Shown here in pieces: positions 1 to 9,639 of a DNA stretch of 64,000 bases. Source of the DNA: Acetobacteraceae bacterium (GTDB lineage Bacteria; Pseudomonadota; Alphaproteobacteria; Acetobacterales; Acetobacteraceae); the NCBI GenBank assembly GCA_027482245.1, contig JAIXWG010000058.1:233593-297592 (forward strand), read 5' to 3'. Within the stretch, counting starts at the first letter, position 1. The number at the start of each line of letters is the position of its first letter. Under the pieces are notes generated by a model. It was not told where the DNA came from, made no database searches, and was given only the letters and a program-made list of their open reading frames with translations. The position numbers and the translations under genes are program-made.

Positions 1-1402
1 CACGGCCCATCACGACGCGGTGCCGATGGTGCTGCTGATCGGCCAGGTGGAGCGCCGCGAGCGCGGGCGGATGGCGCTGCAGGAACACGACTACGGCAAG
101 CTGTTGGCCGACATCACCAAGGCCGTCATCAACGTGGACCTGCCGTCCCAGGCCAGCGAGGCCGTGGCCCGCGCCTTCCACCTGGCGGAATCCGGCACCC
201 CCGGCCCCGTCGCGATCGTCTTTCCCGAGGATGTGCTGGACGAGCCCGCGGACGACCTGGCGATGGCGAAGCCGCGCCTGCGCGCGACGCCCGGACCCTC
301 CGCCGCGCAGCTGGACGAGCTGGCGGAGCGCTTGACTGCCGCCCAGCGGCCGCTGGTGCTGGTCGGCGGCGCCATGGACCAGCCGCCGGCGGTGCTGGAT
401 GCGCTGCGGCGCTTCGCGGAGGCCTGGCAGCTGCCTGTCTCGCCGACGCATCGGCGGCCCCACCTCTTCGACAGCCACCATCCGCACTACGCCGGCTATA
501 TCGGCAACCGCGTGCAGCCGAAGCTGATGGAGGTGATGCGGGAGGCCGATCTGCTGGTGGCGCTCGGCGAGCGCATGACCGATGTCGTCAGCCAGTCCTG
601 GAGCTGGCCGGCGGCGCCCGACCCGCAGGTGCCCTTCGTCCATGTCTGGCCCGATGCCAGCGAGCTGAACCGGGTGTGGCGCGCTGACCTGCCGATCGTG
701 GCCGACCCGGCCGCGGTGGTGGCGGCGCTGCTGGACCGCGCGCCCTCCTCACCCCCCGGCCGCGCCGAATGGATCGCGAGGCTGCACGGCATCCATCGCG
801 CGCTGACGGCACCGTCCTGGGAGGCCGCGCCGGATGGCGTGAACTTCGCCGCCGTCTGCATCGCCGTCGCGGAGCGCATGACGGCCGACGCGGTGCTGAC
901 GACGGATGCCGGCAACTTCACCAGCTTCGTGCACCGCCACATCCCCTTCCGCCCGGGCCAGCTTTTCCTCGGCTCGGCGGTTGGCGGGATGGGGGCGGGG
1001 ATGCCGATGGCGGTCGCCGCCAGCATCCGCCACCCCGGCCGGCAGGTGATCGCCGTGGCGGGCGATGGCGGGGCGCTGATGACGGGCAACGAGATCGCGA
1101 CGGCCATGCGCCACGGCGCCGCGCCGGTGCTGCTGATTCCGGACAACCGGACCTACGGCTCCATCGGGATGCATCACGAGAACCGCTATCCCGGCCGGCC
1201 CTTCGCGGAGGCCGCGGACCTCGTGAATCCCGACTTCGCCGCCTGGGCCCGCGCCTTCGGGGCGGAGGGCTTCACCATCCGCACCGAGGCGGACATCGCC
1301 CCGGTGCTGGACGCCGCCCTGGCGCCCCGCACCGTGCCGGCGGTGGTGCACGTCCATGCCTCCGCCCTGCAGGTCACCGCCTTCCGCCGCAGGAAGGCGT
1401 AA
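1..1402 (+). CDS. Thiamine-diphosphate-dependent enzyme, acetolactate synthase-like (5' truncated by window)
   Basis: The reading frame is open from the first bases (…TAHHDAVPMVLLIGQV), so the N-terminal part of the usual ~550-residue protein lies outside the window. What remains covers the end of the Pyr domain (the LIGQV...LQEHD stretch), the central domain with the conserved PGPVAIVFPEDV segment, and the C-terminal diphosphate-binding domain. The latter shows GDGGALMTGNE followed about 25 residues later by IPDN, the GDG-(x)n-N Mg/ThDP motif with Asp in place of the first Asn. This is the fold of acetolactate synthase, benzoylformate decarboxylase and related carboligases or decarboxylases. 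No ilvN regulatory subunit or ilvC follows, so a catabolic or specialised ThDP enzyme is more likely than biosynthetic IlvB. The substrate cannot be read from the sequence. Confidence 0.85.
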   Translation, partial: TAHHDAVPMVLLIGQVERRERGRMALQEHDYGKLLADITKAVINVDLPSQASEAVARAFHLAESGTPGPVAIVFPEDVLDEPADDLAMAKPRLRATPGPSAAQLDELAERLTAAQRPLVLVGGAMDQPPAVLDALRRFAEAWQLPVSPTHRRPHLFDSHHPHYAGYIGNRVQPKLMEVMREADLLVALGERMTDVVSQSWSWPAAPDPQVPFVHVWPDASELNRVWRADLPIVADPAAVVAALLDRAPSSPPGRAEWIARLHGIHRALTAPSWEAAPDGVNFAAVCIAVAERMTADAVLTTDAGNFTSFVHRHIPFRPGQLFLGSAVGGMGAGMPMAVAASIRHPGRQVIAVAGDGGALMTGNEIATAMRHGAAPVLLIPDNRTYGSIGMHHENRYPGRPFAEAADLVNPDFAAWARAFGAEGFTIRTEADIAPVLDAALAPRTVPAVVHVHASALQVTAFRRRKA

Positions 1403-1405
1403 CCC

Positions 1406-2542
1406 CTACAGCAGTTCCAGCTGCCGCGCCGCCATGGCGCCCGGCACCTTGAACTGCGTGCAGTCGAGCGAGGCGCTGAAGCTGTTGTGGACGCCGCGGC
1501 CGAGGTAGCCGCGGCCATCCAGCCCGTAGCGGCGCAGCGCCAGCTTGAAGCGCTGGGACAGCAGCTCCGCATAGGCGCCCGTGCCGGTCTGCCGCGCGCC
1601 GAAGCGGGCATCGTAGAGCTGCCCGCCCCGCGTCTCCCGCACCAGGGCCAGCACGCGGGCGGCGCGCTCGGGGTGGTGCTCGGCCAGCCAGGCCTCGAAC
1701 ATCGCCTTGATCTCGAGTGGCAGGCGCAGCAGCACGTAGCCGGCCCGGGTCGCACCGGCGCGGGCGCTGGCTTCCAGGATGCGCTCCATCTCCGCGTCGT
1801 TCAGCCCCGGGATCATCGGCGCAGCCAGCACACCGACCGGGATGCCCGCCCGCGCCAGCTCCGTGATCGCCGCCAGGCGCTTGAGGGGCGAGGCCGCGCG
1901 CGGCTCCATCACCCGCGCCAGCTTCATGTCGAGCGTGGTGACGGAGAGGCAGACATGCACCAGGTTCCGCGCCGCGAGTCGCTGCAGGATGTCGATGTCC
2001 CGCACCACCCCCGCGCCCTTGGTGACGATGGTCACGGGGTGCCCGAACTTCTCCAGCACCTCCAGCACCCGGCGCGTGATGCCGAGGGTACGTTCTACGG
2101 GCTGGTAGGGGTCGGTGTTCGCGCCGAGCGCCACCGGCTTCGGCTCATAGCCGGGCTTGGAGAGCTCCTTCTCCAGCAACTCGGGCAGATTCGGCTTGAA
2201 CATCAGCCGGGTCTCGAAATCGAGGCCGGGGGACATGCCGACATAGGCGTGGGCAGGGCGCGCATAGCAGTAGACGCAGCCATGCTCGCAGCCGCGATAG
2301 GGGTTCAGCGAGCGGTCGAAGCCGATATCCGGGCTGTCGTTCCAGGACAGGGCAGATTTCGCATGGTCCCTGGTCAGCGTCGTCGGCAGCGGCGGCATGT
2401 CCGCGAATTCCGCGGCCAGCGTGCCCCAGCCATCATCCCACGCCTCCGTCCGCGTGCTTTCATAGCGCACGCCGGGATTGGTGACGGCGCCCCGGCCCTT
2501 GCGGGCCAGGGAGGGCATCGCGGAGGCTCCCCCATCAGGCAT
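1406..2542 (-). CDS. PA0069-family radical SAM protein
   Basis: A 378-residue protein with the CxxxCxxC radical SAM cluster motif in CEHGCVYCYAR (about residues 86-96). It also has the family's opening GRGAVTNPGVRYE and the SPDIGFDRSLNPYRGC lead-in. The family is related to spore photoproduct lyase-like radical SAM enzymes and its reaction is not established. The chosen ATG at 2542 has an AAGGA ribosome site 7 bases upstream. A second ATG at 2518, preceded by GGGGGAG, is also possible. It ends 3 bases from the convergent ThDP-enzyme gene. Family assignment is firm, function unknown. Confidence 0.9.
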   Translation of the reverse strand: MPDGGASAMPSLARKGRGAVTNPGVRYESTRTEAWDDGWGTLAAEFADMPPLPTTLTRDHAKSALSWNDSPDIGFDRSLNPYRGCEHGCVYCYARPAHAYVGMSPGLDFETRLMFKPNLPELLEKELSKPGYEPKPVALGANTDPYQPVERTLGITRRVLEVLEKFGHPVTIVTKGAGVVRDIDILQRLAARNLVHVCLSVTTLDMKLARVMEPRAASPLKRLAAITELARAGIPVGVLAAPMIPGLNDAEMERILEASARAGATRAGYVLLRLPLEIKAMFEAWLAEHHPERAARVLALVRETRGGQLYDARFGARQTGTGAYAELLSQRFKLALRRYGLDGRGYLGRGVHNSFSASLDCTQFKVPGAMAARQLELL

Positions 2543-2615
2543 CGTCCGGTCCTTCGATTTCCTGGTTTGTTCTCACGGAAGGTGGGGTATCCCTGGGCAG
2601 TGCGTCAAGAACAAA

Positions 2616-3287
2616 ATGCGAATTGAGGGCCTTTCCATCGTCATCCCCGCGCTCGATGCCGCGGCCACCCTGCCGGCGACGCTCGCGGCGCTCGGCCCGC
2701 AGGACATCATCGTGGCGGACGCCGGCAGCGGGGACGACACCGCCGCGGTTGCGCGCGAAGCGGGTGCCCGCGTGGTCCAGGCGCCGCGCGGCCGGGGCAG
2801 CCAGATCGCGGCGGGAATCGAGGCCGCCGCCGGGCCCTGGCTGCTGCTGCTGCATGCCGATACCCGCCTGGCGCCGGGCTGGCAGGAAGCCGTCCGCACC
2901 GTGATGCGCGACCCGTCCCGTGCCTGGCATTTCCGCTTTGCGCTCGATGACGACACGCCCGCCGCCCGCCGGCTGGAGCGCGCCGTCGCCTGGCGCTGCC
3001 GCGTGCTCGGCCTGCCCTATGGCGACCAGGGGCTGCTGGTCCACCGGGACCTGCTGCGGGCCGTCGGCGGGATGCGTCCAATGCCGCTGATGGAGGATGT
3101 GGACCTGGTCCGCCGCCTCGGCCGGGCGCGCATCGGGGCGATGGACGTCGCGGCGGTGACGAGTGCGGCGCGCTTCCGGCGGGATGGCTACCTGCGGCGT
3201 TCGGCGCGCAACCTGTTCTGCCTCGCCCTCTGGTTCGCGGGCGTCAGCCCGGCCACCATCCAGCGCATCTATCGGGGGCGGGGATGA
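2616..3287 (+). CDS. TIGR04283-type family 2 glycosyltransferase
   Basis: A 223-residue GT-A fold transferase. It begins with LSIVIPALDAAATLPATL, continues with the nucleotide-binding DAGSGDDTA, and has the LLHADTRL metal-binding-type acidic motif and the PYGDQG / PLMEDVDLVRR acceptor-side motifs. This is the 'transferase 2, rSAM/selenodomain-associated' family. The ATG at 2616 is preferred because the longer frame upstream has no family similarity. It is the first gene of a three-gene operon: its TGA overlaps the next ATG in ATGA. These families often accompany radical SAM genes of arsenosugar type, but no such gene is seen here, so the product is unknown. Confidence 0.85.
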   Translation: MRIEGLSIVIPALDAAATLPATLAALGPQDIIVADAGSGDDTAAVAREAGARVVQAPRGRGSQIAAGIEAAAGPWLLLLHADTRLAPGWQEAVRTVMRDPSRAWHFRFALDDDTPAARRLERAVAWRCRVLGLPYGDQGLLVHRDLLRAVGGMRPMPLMEDVDLVRRLGRARIGAMDVAAVTSAARFRRDGYLRRSARNLFCLALWFAGVSPATIQRIYRGRG

Positions 3288-3862
3288 GGGGCGACACGCT
3301 GGTGATCTTCGCGCGCGTGCCGCGCCTCGGCGCCGTCAAGCGCCGGCTGGCCCGGGGCATCGGCGCCCGGGCGGCGCTGCGCTTCTATGTCGGGCAGTTG
3401 GCCACGCTGCTGCGCGCCACGGCGAGGGACCGGCGCTGGCGGACGGTCATCGCCGCCACGCCGGACCATGCGCCGGCACGCTGGCCGATGGCCCTGCCGC
3501 GGGTCCCGCAGGGCCGGGGGGACCTCGGCCAGCGGATGCTCCGCGCCATGCGCCCGCATCGCCGCTGCGTGCTGGTGGGCAGCGACATCCCCGGCATCAC
3601 CGCGGCCGACATCGCGGCGGCCTTCCGCGCGCTCGGCCGGGCGGATGCCGTCTTCGGGCCGGCGCGGGATGGCGGGTACTGGCTGGTGGGCCTCGGCCCC
3701 CGCCGGCCCGCGGCGCCCTTCGCCGGCGTCCGCTGGTCCACCCGCCACGCGCTGGCCGATACCCGCGCCAACTTCAGGGGAAGACGGGTTGCCGCGGTGC
3801 GGAGGCTGCGGGATGTCGACACCGCCGCCGATCTTGCGGCGCTGCGCAGGAGTCGCCGATGA
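3284..3862 (+). CDS. TIGR04282-type glycosyltransferase (DUF2064)
   Basis: A 192-residue protein with the DUF2064 pattern: an N-terminal TLVIFARVPRLGAVKRRLA nucleotide-binding segment, RGDLGQRM, the central VLVGSDIPGI, and GPARDGGYWLVGL. This is the 'transferase 1, rSAM/selenodomain-associated' partner that usually lies beside the TIGR04283 transferase, as it does here. The start overlaps the stop of the previous gene (ATGA), and the stop overlaps the following methyltransferase start in the same way. All three are therefore very likely translated from one message. The sugar acceptor is unknown. Confidence 0.85.
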   Translation: MRGDTLVIFARVPRLGAVKRRLARGIGARAALRFYVGQLATLLRATARDRRWRTVIAATPDHAPARWPMALPRVPQGRGDLGQRMLRAMRPHRRCVLVGSDIPGITAADIAAAFRALGRADAVFGPARDGGYWLVGLGPRRPAAPFAGVRWSTRHALADTRANFRGRRVAAVRRLRDVDTAADLAALRRSRR

Positions 3863-4632
3863 AAAGCCCGGACTGGAGCCTGACCAGCGCCGACTATGCG
3901 CGCCACCGCCAGGGCTTCCCGCCCCGCTTCCTCGACCTGCTGGCGCGGGAATCGCTGCTGCAGGAGGGCATGGCGGTGCTCGACCTCGGCACCGGCACGG
4001 GCACGCTCGCGCGCGGCTTGGCGGCGCGGGGGGCGAGCGTGCTCGGCATCGATCCCGCCCCCGGCCAGATCGCCGCCGCACGCGCCCTGGCGGCGCAGGA
4101 GGGCCTCGCCGCTCGCGCCCGCTTCGAGGAAGCGCTTGCCGAGCGCACGGGCCAGGCGGACCAGGCCTTCGACCTGGTGATCGCCGGCCAGTGCTGGCAC
4201 TGGTTCGACCGCGGCCTGGCGGCGGCGGAGGCATGGCGCGTGCTGAAACCCGGCGGCGCCCTGGTGATCTGCCATTACGACTGGCTGCCCCTGCCCGGCA
4301 GCGTCCCGCACGCCACCGAATGGCTGATCGAGGCCCACAACCCCCGCTGGCGCATGGGCAACGGGACGGGCTTCTACCCGGCCTGGGCGGGCGACCTTGC
4401 GCTGGCCGGCTTCCGCGACATCGGCTTCGCGGGCTTCGACCATGAAGCCCTCTACAGCCGGGAGGACTGGCGCGGCCGGGTCCGGGCTTCCGCCGGCGTG
4501 GGCGGCGCGCTGGGCGGCGATGGGGTGGCGCGCTTCGATGCGGAACTCGCGGCCCTGCTGGACCAGCGCTTCGGTGCGGATCCCCTTGTGGTCCCGCACC
4601 GGATCTTCGCAATCTGGGGCTACCGACGGTAA
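3859..4632 (+). CDS. Class I SAM-dependent methyltransferase
   Basis: A 257-residue Rossmann-fold methyltransferase. Motif I is VLDLGTGTGTLARGL, followed by the acidic end of strand 2 (LGIDPAPGQI) and a motif-IV-like LVIAGQCWHWFD. That last pattern is typical of the UbiE/Trans-aconitate methyltransferase-like group. The ATG at 3859 overlaps the stop of the preceding transferase. The long upstream extension of this frame reads antisense-like sequence and is not coding. It is the last gene of the transferase operon and is convergent with the RND permease. The substrate is not evident. Confidence 0.85.
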   Translation: MKSPDWSLTSADYARHRQGFPPRFLDLLARESLLQEGMAVLDLGTGTGTLARGLAARGASVLGIDPAPGQIAAARALAAQEGLAARARFEEALAERTGQADQAFDLVIAGQCWHWFDRGLAAAEAWRVLKPGGALVICHYDWLPLPGSVPHATEWLIEAHNPRWRMGNGTGFYPAWAGDLALAGFRDIGFAGFDHEALYSREDWRGRVRASAGVGGALGGDGVARFDAELAALLDQRFGADPLVVPHRIFAIWGYRR

Positions 4633-4644
4633 CCCCAGCGTCTA

Positions 4645-7600
4645 TCAGGCATGGGTCTTCGGCGTGCCCGCGAAGCGCGCCTTCACCCATTCGCGCATCG
4701 TCTGGAACACGACGTAGAGCATCGGGATCATGAAGATGCCGATGATAGAGGCCGCGAGCATGCCGCCGAAGACCGGCATGCCGACCGCGCGGCGGGATGC
4801 ACTCGCCGCACCCGTCGCGATCACCAGCGGCACGAGGCCGAGCACGAAGGCGATGGAGGTCATCATCACCGCGCGGAACCGCAGCCTGGCGCCCATCACC
4901 GCGGCTTCCTGGATCGACTTGCCCGCCTCCCGCTGCTCCTTCGCGAATTCGATGATCAGGATGCCGTTCTTGGCGGCCAGCGCGATCAGCACGACGAGCC
5001 CGATCTGCGCATAGACGTCGAGTGACAGCCCCGCGATCCCGATCGCCGCGAAGGACCCCAGCACGCCGACCGCGATGGAGGTGAGCACCGGGATCGGGAT
5101 CACCCAGCTCTCATACAGCGCCACCAGGAAGAGGTAGGCGAAGAGCAGCGCGAGGGCGAGGATGATGCCCGTCTGCCCGCTCGCCAGCCTCTCCTGGAAC
5201 GCCGTGCCGGTCCATTCATAGCCGTAGCCCTGCGGCAGCACGCGGTCCGACAATTCCTCCATCGCCTTCAGCGCGTCACCGGAGGAGATGCCCGGACGCG
5301 GTGCGCCGTTGATGGAGACGGTGCGGACGTTGTTGTAGCGGCTGATGGTCTGCGGCCCGAGCACGACGCGGATGTCGGCGACGGAGCGCAGCGGCACCAT
5401 TTCCCCGGCCGCGTTGCGGACATGGATGCGCCAGATGTCGGGGATGTCGTCGCGGTCGGTCGATTCAGCCTGGATGTTCACCTGCCAGGATCGGCCGAAA
5501 TAGTTGAAGTCGTTGACGTAGAAGCCGCCGAGCGTGGTCTGCAGCGCCGTGAAGATGTCGCTGATCCGCACGCCGAGCGCCTGAGCCTTGTCGCGGTCCA
5601 CATCCAGGAACAGGGACGGGTTGTTGGCCGCGAAGGTGGAGAACACGGCCTGCAGGCGCGGGTCCTGGTTGGCGGCGACGACGACGCCGAGCATGGCGCT
5701 CGACATCTCCTCCGGCGGCCGGCCTTCCAGGTTCTGCAGCTGGTACTGGAAGCCCGCGCCCGTGCCCAACCCGATGATGGGCGGGATGTTGAAGGCGAAG
5801 GTGTTGGCCGCCCGCACCTGCTGCGTCGCGCCGAAGACGGTGCGGATGGCGCTGAAGACGCTCTCCTGCGCCGTGGTGCGGTCCGCGAAGGGCTTCATGC
5901 GCACGACGATGAAGGCGGCGTTGGACTGCGCGCCGCCATCGATCAGGCTGAAGCCGACGATGGCCAGCACGCGCTCCACCCCCGGCACGGGCTTGATGAT
6001 CGCCTCCACCTGCTCCACCGCCGCGCGGGTGCGGGAGAGCGATGCGCCCTGGGGCAGCTGCATCTGCACGAAGAAGGCGCCCTGGTCTTCCTCTGGCAGG
6101 AAGCCCTGCGGCGTCCGGCCGGCGAGGAAGGCGATGCCGCCCATGAAGACGGCCGTCAGCAGCAGCGACAGGATGGACAGCCGCACCAGGCGCGCGACGA
6201 TGTTGCCATAGCCGTCCCGCACCCAGTCGATGCCCCGCATCACCGCGGCCAGCACGCCCTTCCGCGGCCCGTGATGCGGCCGCAGGAAGACGGCGCAGAG
6301 CGCGGGGGAGAGCGTCAGCGCGTTGATGGCGGAGATCACCATGGCGACGGACACCGTCACCGCGAACTGGGCGAACAGCGCGCCGGACAGGCCCGGGATG
6401 AAGCCCACCGGCACGAAGACCGAGAGCAGCACCAGCGTGATCGCGATGATCGGCGCGGTGATCTGCGCCATGGCCTTCTTGGTCGCCTCGGCCGGCGACA
6501 GCGCCGGCTCCTCCTCCATCACGCGCTCGACATTCTCCACCACGACGATGGCGTCGTCGACGACGATGCCGATGGCCAGCACCATGGCGAGCAGCGAGAC
6601 GGTGTTGGCGGAGAAGCCGACCACCAGCAGCACCGCGAAGGTCGCGATCAGGCTGACCGGCACGGCGATCACCGGGATGATGGTGGCGCGGAAGCTGCCG
6701 AGGAACAGCAGCACCACGATCACCACCAGCACGAAGGCCTCCAGCAGCGTCTTGATCACCTCATGCATCGTGTCGGTGACGAAGGTGGAGGTGTCGTAGA
6801 AGACGTCCGTGCGCATCCCCTCGGGGAAGCGGCGGTTCATCTCGTCCAGCGTGCCCTTCAGCGCCGCGGCGGCGGCCACCGCATTGGCCCCCGGCGCCAG
6901 GTAGGTGCCGAGCGTGATGGCGGGCTGGCCGTTGAGGCGGCTTTCCGTGTCCATCCGCGCGGCGCCCAATTCGACCCGCGCCACGTCCCGCAGCCGCAGC
7001 AGCGACCCCTGCGCATTGGCGCGGATGACGATGTTGCCGAATTCCTCCGGCGTCGACAGGCGGCCCTGCGTCTGCAGGTTGAACTGGAACTGCTGGTCGT
7101 CGCTGATCGGTCGGGCGCCGATGCGGCCCACGGCCGCCTGCACGTTCTGCGCCTGGATCGCCGCCACCACGTCGGACGGCGTCAGGTTCAGGCTGATGAG
7201 CTTGTCCACCTCGAACCAGATGCGCATGGAGTAGTCCATGGCACCGAACATCGATACCTGGCCGATGCCGGGCACGCGCGCCAGCCGGTCCAGCATGTTG
7301 ATGGTGACGTAGTTCGAGAGATAGAGCGGGTCATGCGCCGCATTCGTCGACGTCACCGTCAGGAACTGCAGCACGGCGGATGACTGCTTGCGCACCGTCA
7401 CGCCCTGGCGCTGCACTTCCTGCGGCAGGCGGGCCAGCGCAGACTGCACGCGGTTGTTCACGTTCACCGTCGCGATGTCGGCATTGGTGCCGAGCGCGAA
7501 GGAGACGTTCAGCGCATAGGTGCCGTCATTGGCGCTGTTGGAGGACATGTAGATCATGCCCTCCACGCCGTTCACGGCGCTCTCGATCACCTGCGCCACC

Positions 7601-7782
7601 GTCGATTCCACGACGGTGGCGGAGGCGCCGGGGTAGGAGGTGCTGACCTGCACCTGCGGCGGCACGATGTCCGGGAACTGCGCCACGGGGATCCGCAGCA
7701 TGGCCAGCGCGCCGGCCAGCGTCATCACGATGGAGATGACGATCGCCAGCCTGGGCCGGTCGACGAAGACGGAGGAGATCAT
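4645..7782 (-). CDS. RND efflux permease, HAE1/AcrB type
   Basis: A 1045-residue inner-membrane proton-driven drug exporter, the usual length for the family. It starts with the characteristic short cytoplasmic helix MISSVFVDRPRLAIV and TM1. It then has the PDIVPPQVQVSTSYPGA porter segment, the TM4 region IGIVVDDAIVVVENVERVMEE with the proton-relay Asp pair, and a second-half repeat ending in the TM12 segment. It lies 6 bases after the adaptor gene, so the two form one operon. No outer-membrane channel gene of the TolC/OprM type is present in the window, and the pump must use one encoded elsewhere. Confidence 0.95.
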   Translation of the reverse strand: MISSVFVDRPRLAIVISIVMTLAGALAMLRIPVAQFPDIVPPQVQVSTSYPGASATVVESTVAQVIESAVNGVEGMIYMSSNSANDGTYALNVSFALGTNADIATVNVNNRVQSALARLPQEVQRQGVTVRKQSSAVLQFLTVTSTNAAHDPLYLSNYVTINMLDRLARVPGIGQVSMFGAMDYSMRIWFEVDKLISLNLTPSDVVAAIQAQNVQAAVGRIGARPISDDQQFQFNLQTQGRLSTPEEFGNIVIRANAQGSLLRLRDVARVELGAARMDTESRLNGQPAITLGTYLAPGANAVAAAAALKGTLDEMNRRFPEGMRTDVFYDTSTFVTDTMHEVIKTLLEAFVLVVIVVLLFLGSFRATIIPVIAVPVSLIATFAVLLVVGFSANTVSLLAMVLAIGIVVDDAIVVVENVERVMEEEPALSPAEATKKAMAQITAPIIAITLVLLSVFVPVGFIPGLSGALFAQFAVTVSVAMVISAINALTLSPALCAVFLRPHHGPRKGVLAAVMRGIDWVRDGYGNIVARLVRLSILSLLLTAVFMGGIAFLAGRTPQGFLPEEDQGAFFVQMQLPQGASLSRTRAAVEQVEAIIKPVPGVERVLAIVGFSLIDGGAQSNAAFIVVRMKPFADRTTAQESVFSAIRTVFGATQQVRAANTFAFNIPPIIGLGTGAGFQYQLQNLEGRPPEEMSSAMLGVVVAANQDPRLQAVFSTFAANNPSLFLDVDRDKAQALGVRISDIFTALQTTLGGFYVNDFNYFGRSWQVNIQAESTDRDDIPDIWRIHVRNAAGEMVPLRSVADIRVVLGPQTISRYNNVRTVSINGAPRPGISSGDALKAMEELSDRVLPQGYGYEWTGTAFQERLASGQTGIILALALLFAYLFLVALYESWVIPIPVLTSIAVGVLGSFAAIGIAGLSLDVYAQIGLVVLIALAAKNGILIIEFAKEQREAGKSIQEAAVMGARLRFRAVMMTSIAFVLGLVPLVIATGAASASRRAVGMPVFGGMLAASIIGIFMIPMLYVVFQTMREWVKARFAGTPKTHA

Positions 7783-7788
7783 GGCGGA

Positions 7789-8970
7789 TCAGCCCCGGCC
7801 GGGGCTGCGCAGCGGCGCGGAGGCCGGTCCCGGCTGCACGGGCTGGCCCGGGCGCACGCGCTGCACGCCCTCCACCACCACGCGCTCCCCACCCTCCAGC
7901 CCCCGCTCGATCACCACCTGGTCGGCGATGCTGCGGCCGAGCGTCACGGGGCGGCGCGCGGCCTTGTTGTCCGCGTCGAGCGCGAAGACGTAGTTGCCCT
8001 GCTGGTCCTGCAGCACGGCGCTGCGCGGGATCACCACCGTCGGCACCGGCTCCGCGCCCTCCACGAAGACGTTCACGAACATGCCGTCGATCAGCTCCCG
8101 GTCCACGCCGCCTTCCGTGCCGGTGCCAGGGCCGGGCCGCGGCGGGTTCGGGATCAGCGCGCGGACCAGCACCGTGTCCGTGTTGCGGTCCACCTGGGTG
8201 TCGATGAAGTCGATCCGCCCGACCTGGCCATAGATCGCGCCCGTCACCAGGCGGATGCGAACGCGGGTGGCATCGGCGCCCCCGCGGCTGGCGTAGCGGT
8301 CGCGCAGTTCCGTGCCGGTGCGGAGGTTGACCGGGAAGGCGACGCGCATCGGGTCCTGGCTGACGATGGTGGCCAGCAGGTCGCTGCTCGGCCCGACGAC
8401 GGAGCCGACCGAGAAGGTGGACCGCCCGATCTTGCCCGCGATCGGGGCGGCGATTTCCGTGTAGCCCAGGTTGATCTGCGCCACCCGCAGCTGCGCCTGC
8501 GCGCCGAGCAGCGAGGCCTGCGCCGAACGCTGCGCCGCCGTCGCATCGTCCACCCGCACCTGCGTGCCGGCGGAGGTGCGGACCAGTTCGCGCGCGCGGG
8601 CGAGGGAGATGTTGGCGTTCTGCAACTCGGCCTCGGCGGAGGCGACGGTCGCCTGGGCGCGGGCGACCTCGGCCTCGAAGGGGGCGCGTTCCAGGCGGAA
8701 CAGCACGTCGCCGGCCTTCACCTCCTGCCCCTCGCGGAACAGCCGCTCCTGCAGGAAGCCGGTGACGCGGGCACGAAGCTCGACGCGTTCCGGCGCCTCC
8801 ACCCGGCCGACGAATTCGGTGCTTTCCGTGACGGGACGGCGTTCGACGGCGACGACGCCGACGGCGGGCGGCCCACCAGGCCCGGGCTGCGCCAGCGACG
8901 GCGCGCCGGAAAGGAGAAGCAGGAGGGCCGCGCTGGGCGCGGCGAGGCGGGCAAGACGCATGGACACCAT
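7789..8970 (-). CDS. RND efflux periplasmic adaptor (membrane fusion protein)
   Basis: A 393-residue adaptor linking the RND permease to an outer-membrane channel. The signal peptide is visible (MRLARLAAPSAALLLLLSG...SLAQ). It is followed by the lipoyl half-motif (ESTEFVGRVEAPERVELRARVTG), an alpha-hairpin rich in Ala/Glu/Arg, and the returning half with the APIAGKIG motif. The beta-barrel and membrane-proximal domains complete it. The starts at 8970 (MVSMRLA...) and 8961 are both possible, and the frame's upstream GTG region looks non-coding. It is the first gene of the adaptor-permease operon. Confidence 0.92.
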   Translation of the reverse strand: MVSMRLARLAAPSAALLLLLSGAPSLAQPGPGGPPAVGVVAVERRPVTESTEFVGRVEAPERVELRARVTGFLQERLFREGQEVKAGDVLFRLERAPFEAEVARAQATVASAEAELQNANISLARARELVRTSAGTQVRVDDATAAQRSAQASLLGAQAQLRVAQINLGYTEIAAPIAGKIGRSTFSVGSVVGPSSDLLATIVSQDPMRVAFPVNLRTGTELRDRYASRGGADATRVRIRLVTGAIYGQVGRIDFIDTQVDRNTDTVLVRALIPNPPRPGPGTGTEGGVDRELIDGMFVNVFVEGAEPVPTVVIPRSAVLQDQQGNYVFALDADNKAARRPVTLGRSIADQVVIERGLEGGERVVVEGVQRVRPGQPVQPGPASAPLRSPGRG

Positions 8971-9030
8971 CCGACGATTGGATCGGATGTGGGCGCCTCG
9001 CCCTCCGCGCGTCAAGTTTCGTGAATGTTA

Positions 9031-9636
9031 CTACCCGGCGGCGAGCGGGGGCCTTGAAGCTTCGAAAGCCGCGATATCGCCAGCCAGGGTCAGCGTCAGC
9101 CCGATCTCGTCGAGCCCCCGCAGCAGACAGTCCCGCGCGAAGGGCGGCACGGTGAAGGGGTGCTCCGCCCCGTCCGGCGCGGTCAGCACCTGGCGTTGCA
9201 GGTCGACCGTGATGGTCGCGCCCGGCGCGGCCGCGACCGCGCCGCGCAGCGCGTTCACGATCGACTCCGGCAGCTTCACCGGCAGCAGCCCGTTCTTCAG
9301 CGCGTTGCTGAAGAAGATGTCGCCGAAGCTTTCCGCCACCACGGCGCGGAAGCCCATCGCCAGCAGCGCATAGACCGCGGCTTCCCGCGACGATCCCACG
9401 CCGAAGTTGCGGCTGGCCACCAGGATGCCGGCCTGGCTGAAGGGCGGCTGGTTCAGGATGAAGTCGGGCCGCGTCGCGCCTTCCGGCGTGAAGCGGAGGT
9501 CGTGGAAGCCGTAGGCGACATAGCGCTCATCCCGCGGGCGCCGCATGAAGCGGGCGGGCATGATCTGGTCGGTGTCGACATTCGGCATGTCGAGCGGCGC
9601 GGCGACGGCGGTCAGCGTCGTGAAGGGCTCCGGCAT
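9031..9636 (-). CDS. leuD: 3-isopropylmalate dehydratase small subunit
   Basis: A 201-residue LeuD, the swivelling small subunit that with LeuC converts 2-isopropylmalate to 3-isopropylmalate in leucine synthesis. The family marks are clear: PNVDTDQIMPARFM near the N terminus, ILVASRNFGVGSSREAAVYAL, and SFGDIFFSNALKNGLLPVKL. The leuC TGA (9640-9642) is followed immediately by GTG and then ATG (9634-9636). I take the ATG, but GTG is equally close. It is translationally coupled to leuC. The other leu genes are not in the window. Confidence 0.95.
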   Translation of the reverse strand: MPEPFTTLTAVAAPLDMPNVDTDQIMPARFMRRPRDERYVAYGFHDLRFTPEGATRPDFILNQPPFSQAGILVASRNFGVGSSREAAVYALLAMGFRAVVAESFGDIFFSNALKNGLLPVKLPESIVNALRGAVAAAPGATITVDLQRQVLTAPDGAEHPFTVPPFARDCLLRGLDEIGLTLTLAGDIAAFEASRPPLAAG

Positions 9637-9639
9637 CAC

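Noticed and set aside
5422..7383. 653-codon open frame antisense to the RND permease
   Set aside because: Long antisense frames are common in very GC-rich genes. The product is His/Arg/Gly-rich with no domain, while the permease on the other strand is unmistakable.
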